NCBI GenBank assembly: GCA_018712705.1
Contig: DVGM01000015.1
Span: forward strand, 1 to 9,570
Direction of reading: 5' to 3'
Length of the DNA: 9,570 bases
From: Aphodousia faecalis
GTDB lineage: Bacteria; Pseudomonadota; Gammaproteobacteria; Burkholderiales; Burkholderiaceae_F
The stretch's first letter is position 1. Each line of letters begins with the position of its first letter. Positions 5,883 to 9,570 of this stretch are shown here, piece by piece. A program made the translations under genes and the position numbers. The notes beneath the pieces were generated by a model. It searched no databases, was not told the DNA's origin, and was given only the letters and a program-made list of their open reading frames with translations.

Positions 5883-8129
5883 ATGGAATATTACTATATA
5901 GCGATGCTTGTGTTTTTGGCTGGCCTTGCATGCTTTGATCTCTTCGTTGGCGTCAGCAACGACGCCGTGAATTTCCTTAATTCCGCTATGGGATCACGCA
6001 TCGCAAGCTTCCGCACAACAATGTGGGTTGCCACCTTCGGGGTTCTTTTAGGGGCGACCTTCTCATCAGGTATGATGGAGGTAGCACGTTCCGGTATCTT
6101 CCACCCGCAGATGTTTAATTTCACAGAAGTGATGATTATCTTCTTTGCGGTCATGATCGCCGACATCGTCTTACTTGATACCTTCAACTCCCTCGGTCTT
6201 CCCACCTCCACCACCGTTTCCATCGTCTTCGAATTATTAGGCAGTGCCATTGCCGCCGCAGCTATTAAGTTATATTGGGAAGGCGGTTCTTTACAAATGG
6301 TCTTTGACTATATTAATACCAGTGAATCATTGACCATTATTTCAGCCATCTTGATTTCAGTTGTCGTGGCATTTATTTCAGGCGCAGTGGTGCAGTACAT
6401 TATGCGACTGATCTTCTCTTTCTACTTCGAAAGAGTCTATCCCTACGTCGGCGGTGTTTTCGGCGGTTTATCCATCACGGCTATTGCGTATTTCCTGGTC
6501 ATGAAGGGAGCTCGCGGTGCCAGCTTCATGCAACCGGAATGGATTGAATGGATTGAAGCCAATACTCAAATGCTTGTCATTGCATTATTTGTCGGTTTCT
6601 CCATTCTCTTTCAACTGCTCATCCTTGTCTGCAAATTCAATGTTTTCAAAATTGTCATCTTGGCCGGTACCTTCTCCCTGGCTTTTGCCTTCGCTGGTAA
6701 CGACTTGGTGAACTTCGTCGGTGTTCCGCTTGCTGCCTATGATAGCTTCAAGATCTGGATGGCTTCGGGCGCACAACCTGACGATCTCATTATGAGCGGA
6801 CTATTGGTTTCGACTAAGACCGACACGTTCTTCCTGCTTGCCTCCGGCATCGTCATGGTCTTTACGTTGTGGTTCTCTAAAAAAGCCCACCGCGTGCTTC
6901 AAACAGCCCTGAATCTGTCCTCTCAGCAAAGTGATCATGAACAGTTTGGCTCCTCAATTCCCGGTCGTGTTATCGTCCGTGCCTCTATGGGACTTGGAAG
7001 CATTGTTAATCAATTAATCCCTGGAGCTGTTAAGAAAACCCTGGACTCTCGTTTCAAACACAGAAGATTGAAGCGTGGTGAAGTGCCCCTTCCTTTTGAC
7101 TATGTTCGAGCATCCGTCAACCTTGTGTTGTCTGCTGCGTTGATTTCTTCGGCTACATCCTTGCAATTGCCGCTTTCAACCACTTACGTTACGTTCATGG
7201 TCGCAATGGGCTCTTCTTTTGCTGATGGCGCTTGGGACCGTGAAACTGCCGTTTACCGCATTTCCGGTGTCTTAACCGTGATCAGCGGCTGGTTCGTTAC
7301 GGCATTGACCGCCAGTACATTGGCTGCCGTTGTCTGCTCGATCATTTTCCTGGGAGGTGGTTTCGTGGCGTTCTTGCTTGCCATCCTGGCGTTTATTCTC
7401 ATCATCCGAAGCAATATGCGCTTTAAGCAACAGGAAGCCAACTACAAAGCCGAACAAGCTATTCGTTACGACGTCAATAAGATTCGTGAAATTTTGAATC
7501 AACGTGTCGGCGAAAACCTTTTGACCACTGTCACGCTCTATAACAATATCGTTGAAACTTTCCTCAATGATGATGAAAGCGGATTGCGTAAGCTCAAACT
7601 GCAGTCGAATGAAAACTTCGATCAGCTCACCCATGAGCGGGGCATTTATTACAAGATGGGAAATTCCGGCTTTGTTCCCACCAAAGAGGACAATGACGCC
7701 CGTTACAGCTATTTCCGCACATTCACCAATCTGCGTGATGTAGGACGCTCGCTGCAGGCTTTGGCTCGTCTTTCTAAAGATCACATTGCCAATCGCCACC
7801 GCACTTTCCAAGGTGAACTGAGTCAAGATTTAGCGGATTTATCTCAGCTTCTGCTTGAAATTGTCGGCAACCACAATGGCAAAGCAGATGTGGCGGCTTT
7901 GCACACCAATGCACAATCGCTTCTTGCTCGCATTGAAACCATTCAGGAAAAACTGCTCCGTAACGGTCCTGACAAAGGTTTCTCCGCACGTGGTTGCGAA
8001 CTCTTTTTAAGTTTCCTGCTCTTTGCACGAGAACTGATTAACCACTACGAAATCATCGCGATGTTGCAACAAAAACTCAATGCAACAACGCCGGAAACAC
8101 AAGATTCCAGTAAGGTTCAATCGGCGTAG
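5883..8129 (+). CDS. pit: PiT-family inorganic phosphate transporter with C-terminal soluble domain
   Basis: This inner-membrane protein should import phosphate, normally as a metal-phosphate with protons or cations in the PiT (PHO4) family. Both PiT signature repeats are visible: GVSNDAVN at residues 23-30 and AGNDLVN at 271-277. Related LPTSTT (106-111) and LPLSTT (429-434) loops follow. About ten to twelve hydrophobic segments fill residues 5-510. At 748 residues it is far longer than E. coli PitA (about 500). The extra region, about 515-748, is hydrophilic and helical, perhaps PhoU-like, and should be cytoplasmic. GVSNDAVNFLNSAMGS and the FSSGMMEVAR region resemble, from memory, a transporter subgroup common in Bacteroidetes, which hints at transfer. 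The start at 5883 follows GGGGA. The triple Pho box upstream predicts induction by phosphate starvation, unlike classic constitutive low-affinity Pit. It is a single-gene unit with its own terminator. Phosphate as substrate is inferred from family and Pho box. Confidence 0.92.
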   Translation: MEYYYIAMLVFLAGLACFDLFVGVSNDAVNFLNSAMGSRIASFRTTMWVATFGVLLGATFSSGMMEVARSGIFHPQMFNFTEVMIIFFAVMIADIVLLDTFNSLGLPTSTTVSIVFELLGSAIAAAAIKLYWEGGSLQMVFDYINTSESLTIISAILISVVVAFISGAVVQYIMRLIFSFYFERVYPYVGGVFGGLSITAIAYFLVMKGARGASFMQPEWIEWIEANTQMLVIALFVGFSILFQLLILVCKFNVFKIVILAGTFSLAFAFAGNDLVNFVGVPLAAYDSFKIWMASGAQPDDLIMSGLLVSTKTDTFFLLASGIVMVFTLWFSKKAHRVLQTALNLSSQQSDHEQFGSSIPGRVIVRASMGLGSIVNQLIPGAVKKTLDSRFKHRRLKRGEVPLPFDYVRASVNLVLSAALISSATSLQLPLSTTYVTFMVAMGSSFADGAWDRETAVYRISGVLTVISGWFVTALTASTLAAVVCSIIFLGGGFVAFLLAILAFILIIRSNMRFKQQEANYKAEQAIRYDVNKIREILNQRVGENLLTTVTLYNNIVETFLNDDESGLRKLKLQSNENFDQLTHERGIYYKMGNSGFVPTKEDNDARYSYFRTFTNLRDVGRSLQALARLSKDHIANRHRTFQGELSQDLADLSQLLLEIVGNHNGKADVAALHTNAQSLLARIETIQEKLLRNGPDKGFSARGCELFLSFLLFARELINHYEIIAMLQQKLNATTPETQDSSKVQSA

Positions 8130-8149
8130 AGTCAGTAAGAGCAATCTAG

Positions 8150-8176
8150 AAGGGAGGATGTTTTCCTCCCTTTTTT
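8150..8176 (+). terminator. Intrinsic terminator of the phosphate transporter gene
   Basis: A perfect 9-bp stem (AAGGGAGGA at 8150-8158 with TCCTCCCTT at 8164-8172) closes a 5-nt loop and is followed by more T (six T in a row at 8171-8176). It ends only 32 bp before the ispB start, so ispB must have its own promoter in this small gap. Confidence 0.92.
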
Positions 8177-8191
8177 GTCGGAGTTCGTGGG

Positions 8192-8197
8192 TATAAT
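8192..8197 (+). promoter_or_regulatory. Perfect -10 hexamer just before ispB
   Basis: TATAAT at 8192-8197 lies between the upstream terminator and the ispB ATG at 8208. No good -35 is found 16-18 bp upstream, which falls in the terminator T-run. A TG lies one base off the extended -10 position. If used, transcription would start near 8203-8205, giving a leader of 3-5 nt. Confidence 0.5.
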
Positions 8198-8207
8198 GAG
8201 CCACACT

Positions 8208-9203
8208 ATGACATCGAATACCTCTTCTATCAAGAAATCTGCTCAAACAGTCCTCGCTCCCATCGCCGAGGATCTCAAAGCCGTCAACGACATCCTTGCT
8301 CGGGAATTTGCCCATAGCCAAAGCCCGACAATCACGGAAATCGGCTCCTACATCACACAAGCCGGCGGCAAACGTATGCGCCCTGCGCTTTTAATGCTCA
8401 TGGCAAAAGCTTTAGGTTACAGCGGCAACGATCATCGAGAACTCGGTGCGACCATCGAAATGCTTCATACGGCTACGTTGATGCATGACGACGTCGTGGA
8501 TGAAGGCATGATGAGAAGAGGACGACCGACCGCCAACGCAAAATGGGGCAATAGCGTCGCGGTATTGGTAGGTGACTTCATGTACACCCGCTCGTTTGAA
8601 ATGATGATTCGCATCGGCAATTTACGGGTTATGCAAGCTCTTGCCAGTGCTGCCAACACGTTAAGTGAAGGCGAAGTTATTCAGATGAAAAACGCTCACG
8701 ATCCCAGTGTCGATGAGGCTCGTTATCTCAAAGTCATTGAAAGAAAGACTTCGGTACTTTTTGCCGCTGCAGCGGAAATGGCCAGTGCTCTCGCCGGAGC
8801 TTCTAAAGAGGCTGAAGAAGCGCTCGTAAACTACACAATGGCTCTCGGCAATGCTTTCCAAATCGCCGATGATATTCTGGACTACTCCGGCAATCCTACA
8901 GAGAGCGGAAAACAAATCGGTGCTGATTTTGAAGAAGGGAAGGTTACGCTGCCAGTCATTTATGCAATGCAGGCTGCCAACGAGCAGGATCGTGCTTTTA
9001 TCGAAAAGGCCATTCGTGACGGCCACGGCGACTTTGAGAAAATTTCTCAAATTATTCAAGCAAGTGGGGCCATTGAGCGTTGCAAAGCACGAGCGGAAAT
9101 GGAACTTGAAAAAGGAAAGTTAGCACTCGATGTTCTTCCCCCTTCCATTTTCAAAAATTCTCTGATAGAATTGCTGTCCTTCGTTGTTGAGCGCAAGGCT
9201 TAA
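8208..9203 (+). CDS. ispB: Long-chain (octaprenyl-type) polyprenyl diphosphate synthase
   Basis: IspB extends farnesyl diphosphate with isopentenyl units to make the side chain of ubiquinone or menaquinone in the cytoplasm. The trans-prenyltransferase motifs are intact: GGKRMRP (53-59), first aspartate-rich DDVVD (94-98) in HTATLMHDDVVDE, RRG (103-105), and second aspartate-rich DDILD (221-225), followed by DFEEGKVTLPV. The start chosen at 8208 gives 331 residues, close to E. coli IspB (323). In-frame alternatives at 8196 (ATG, overlapping the TATAAT) and 8175 (TTG, within the terminator T-run) are less likely. The Shine-Dalgarno before 8208 is weak (TGAG). Exact chain length cannot be read from sequence. 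tRNA-Pro follows after 13 bp and probably shares the transcript. Confidence 0.95.
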   Translation: MTSNTSSIKKSAQTVLAPIAEDLKAVNDILAREFAHSQSPTITEIGSYITQAGGKRMRPALLMLMAKALGYSGNDHRELGATIEMLHTATLMHDDVVDEGMMRRGRPTANAKWGNSVAVLVGDFMYTRSFEMMIRIGNLRVMQALASAANTLSEGEVIQMKNAHDPSVDEARYLKVIERKTSVLFAAAAEMASALAGASKEAEEALVNYTMALGNAFQIADDILDYSGNPTESGKQIGADFEEGKVTLPVIYAMQAANEQDRAFIEKAIRDGHGDFEKISQIIQASGAIERCKARAEMELEKGKLALDVLPPSIFKNSLIELLSFVVERKA

Positions 9204-9216
9204 TGATGGTGATTGT

Positions 9217-9295
<79 letters not shown>

Positions 9296-9305
9296 TTTCA
9301 AAATC

Positions 9306-9331
9306 GCGATCTGTTGTCAGATCGCTTTTTT
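9306..9331 (+). terminator. Intrinsic terminator after tRNA-Pro
   Basis: A perfect 8-bp stem (GCGATCTG at 9306-9313 with CAGATCGC at 9318-9325) closes a TTGT loop and is followed by six T. It begins 12 bp after the tRNA CCA and ends the ispB-tRNA unit. Confidence 0.92.
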
Positions 9332-9453
9332 ATTGTCTGCTGATTGTCTTTGACCACTTGTTTTTTCTTCGGAGCATTGCTCTTTTCCGCTTTGTGCAGA
9401 CGATTGAGCATCACTAGTCTTATATTTGAATATGTTTAAAATACAGAGAAATT
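9332..9453. other. AT-rich intergenic DNA without a supported gene
   Basis: No open frame with a start, ribosome site and recognisable product is present on either strand. A 37-codon basic frame on the minus strand (9411-9298) runs through the terminator and has no ribosome site. ACAGAGA at 9443-9449 is the inverted copy of TCTCTGT at 9492-9498 and so may belong to the repeat cluster that follows. Confidence 0.6.
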
Positions 9454-9462
9454 TCGACATAT
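9454..9462 (+). repeat. Extra half-site of the downstream palindrome
   Basis: TCGACATAT is an exact copy of the right arm end at 9484-9492, 30 bp upstream, about three helical turns. It can also pair with ATATGTCGA at 9470-9478 as a 9-bp hairpin with a 7-nt loop. Confidence 0.7.
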
Positions 9463-9469
9463 TTTTCTA

Positions 9470-9492
9470 ATATGTCGATTGAATCGACATAT
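9470..9492 (+). promoter_or_regulatory. 23-bp palindrome, probable repressor operator
   Basis: Two perfect 11-bp arms, ATATGTCGATT (9470-9480) and AATCGACATAT (9482-9492), flank a single G at 9481. The right arm contains the -35 of a good promoter, the usual position for a repressor site. There is no T-run after it, so it is not a terminator. I do not recognise the regulator; it does not match the Fur, LexA or ArgR sites I know. Confidence 0.65.
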
Positions 9493-9512
9493 CTCTGTGA
9501 CGTGTCTATAAA
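9484..9512 (+). promoter_or_regulatory. Candidate sigma70 promoter for a gene beyond the right edge
   Basis: The -35 TCGACA (9484-9489) and -10 TATAAA (9507-9512) each match 5 of 6 consensus bases and are separated by the ideal 17 bp. Transcription would start near 9519. No start codon with a ribosome site follows before 9570, so the gene it serves lies outside the window. Confidence 0.6.
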
Positions 9513-9570
9513 AATCTTTTTTTAATCATTGGAACTGAGTCGAGGTTTCGGAATTTTGAATCTGAATTAA

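Noticed and set aside
7272..7826. 184-codon minus-strand frame inside the phosphate transporter gene
   Set aside because: Antisense to a well-supported gene, with no ribosome site and no recognisable domain.
8175..8207. TTG at 8175 as start of ispB
   Set aside because: It lies in the T-run of the upstream terminator, and the extra 11 residues have no counterpart in the family.
9298..9411. 37-codon lysine-rich frame on the minus strand
   Set aside because: It has no Shine-Dalgarno and reads through the tRNA operon terminator; its basic composition follows from AT-rich DNA.

Overview
The window looks like a chromosomal segment of a proteobacterium, most likely a betaproteobacterium of the order Burkholderiales. 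The protein sequences (LeuC, LeuD, L21, L27, ObgE, long-chain polyprenyl diphosphate synthase) are proteobacterial in character. The combination of rplU-rpmA-obgE near ispB and a proline tRNA is typical of beta- and gammaproteobacterial chromosomes. The moderate GC content and a phosphate transporter of a type I associate with Bacteroidetes would fit a gut-associated lineage such as Sutterellaceae, but that placement is only a guess.

Layout, left to right. (1) Positions 1-1866, plus strand: the end of a leucine biosynthesis operon, with leuC entering from the left edge without its N-terminus, then leuD, then a strong terminator. (2) Positions 1866-5728, minus strand: a promoter, a hairpin-bearing leader, rplU (L21), rpmA (L27), an intrinsic terminator or attenuator, obgE, a second terminator, and a zinc oligoendopeptidase of the PepF/M3 family that converges on leuD. 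(3) Positions 5729-8176, plus strand: a regulatory region with three PhoB-type repeats, then a 748-residue PiT-family phosphate transporter with an unusual soluble C-terminal region, closed by a terminator. (4) Positions 8192-9331, plus strand: ispB for the ubiquinone side chain, then tRNA-Pro(CGG) 13 bp later, then a terminator. (5) Positions 9332-9570: AT-rich DNA with no supported gene. It holds a 23-bp palindrome overlapping the -35 of a good sigma70-type promoter that points out of the right edge.

Most genes are housekeeping: leucine synthesis, ribosome assembly (L21 and L27, with ObgE as the large-subunit assembly GTPase), quinone synthesis, peptide turnover and proline decoding. The accessory-looking part is the phosphate transporter, which sits with its own Pho-box promoter and terminator between rplU and ispB, genes often found divergent neighbours. 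I see no evidence of a new multi-gene system, phage, transposon or CRISPR array. The most informative signals are regulatory: the triple Pho repeat, the palindrome-promoter at the right end, the rplU leader hairpin, and the very short or absent leader of ispB.
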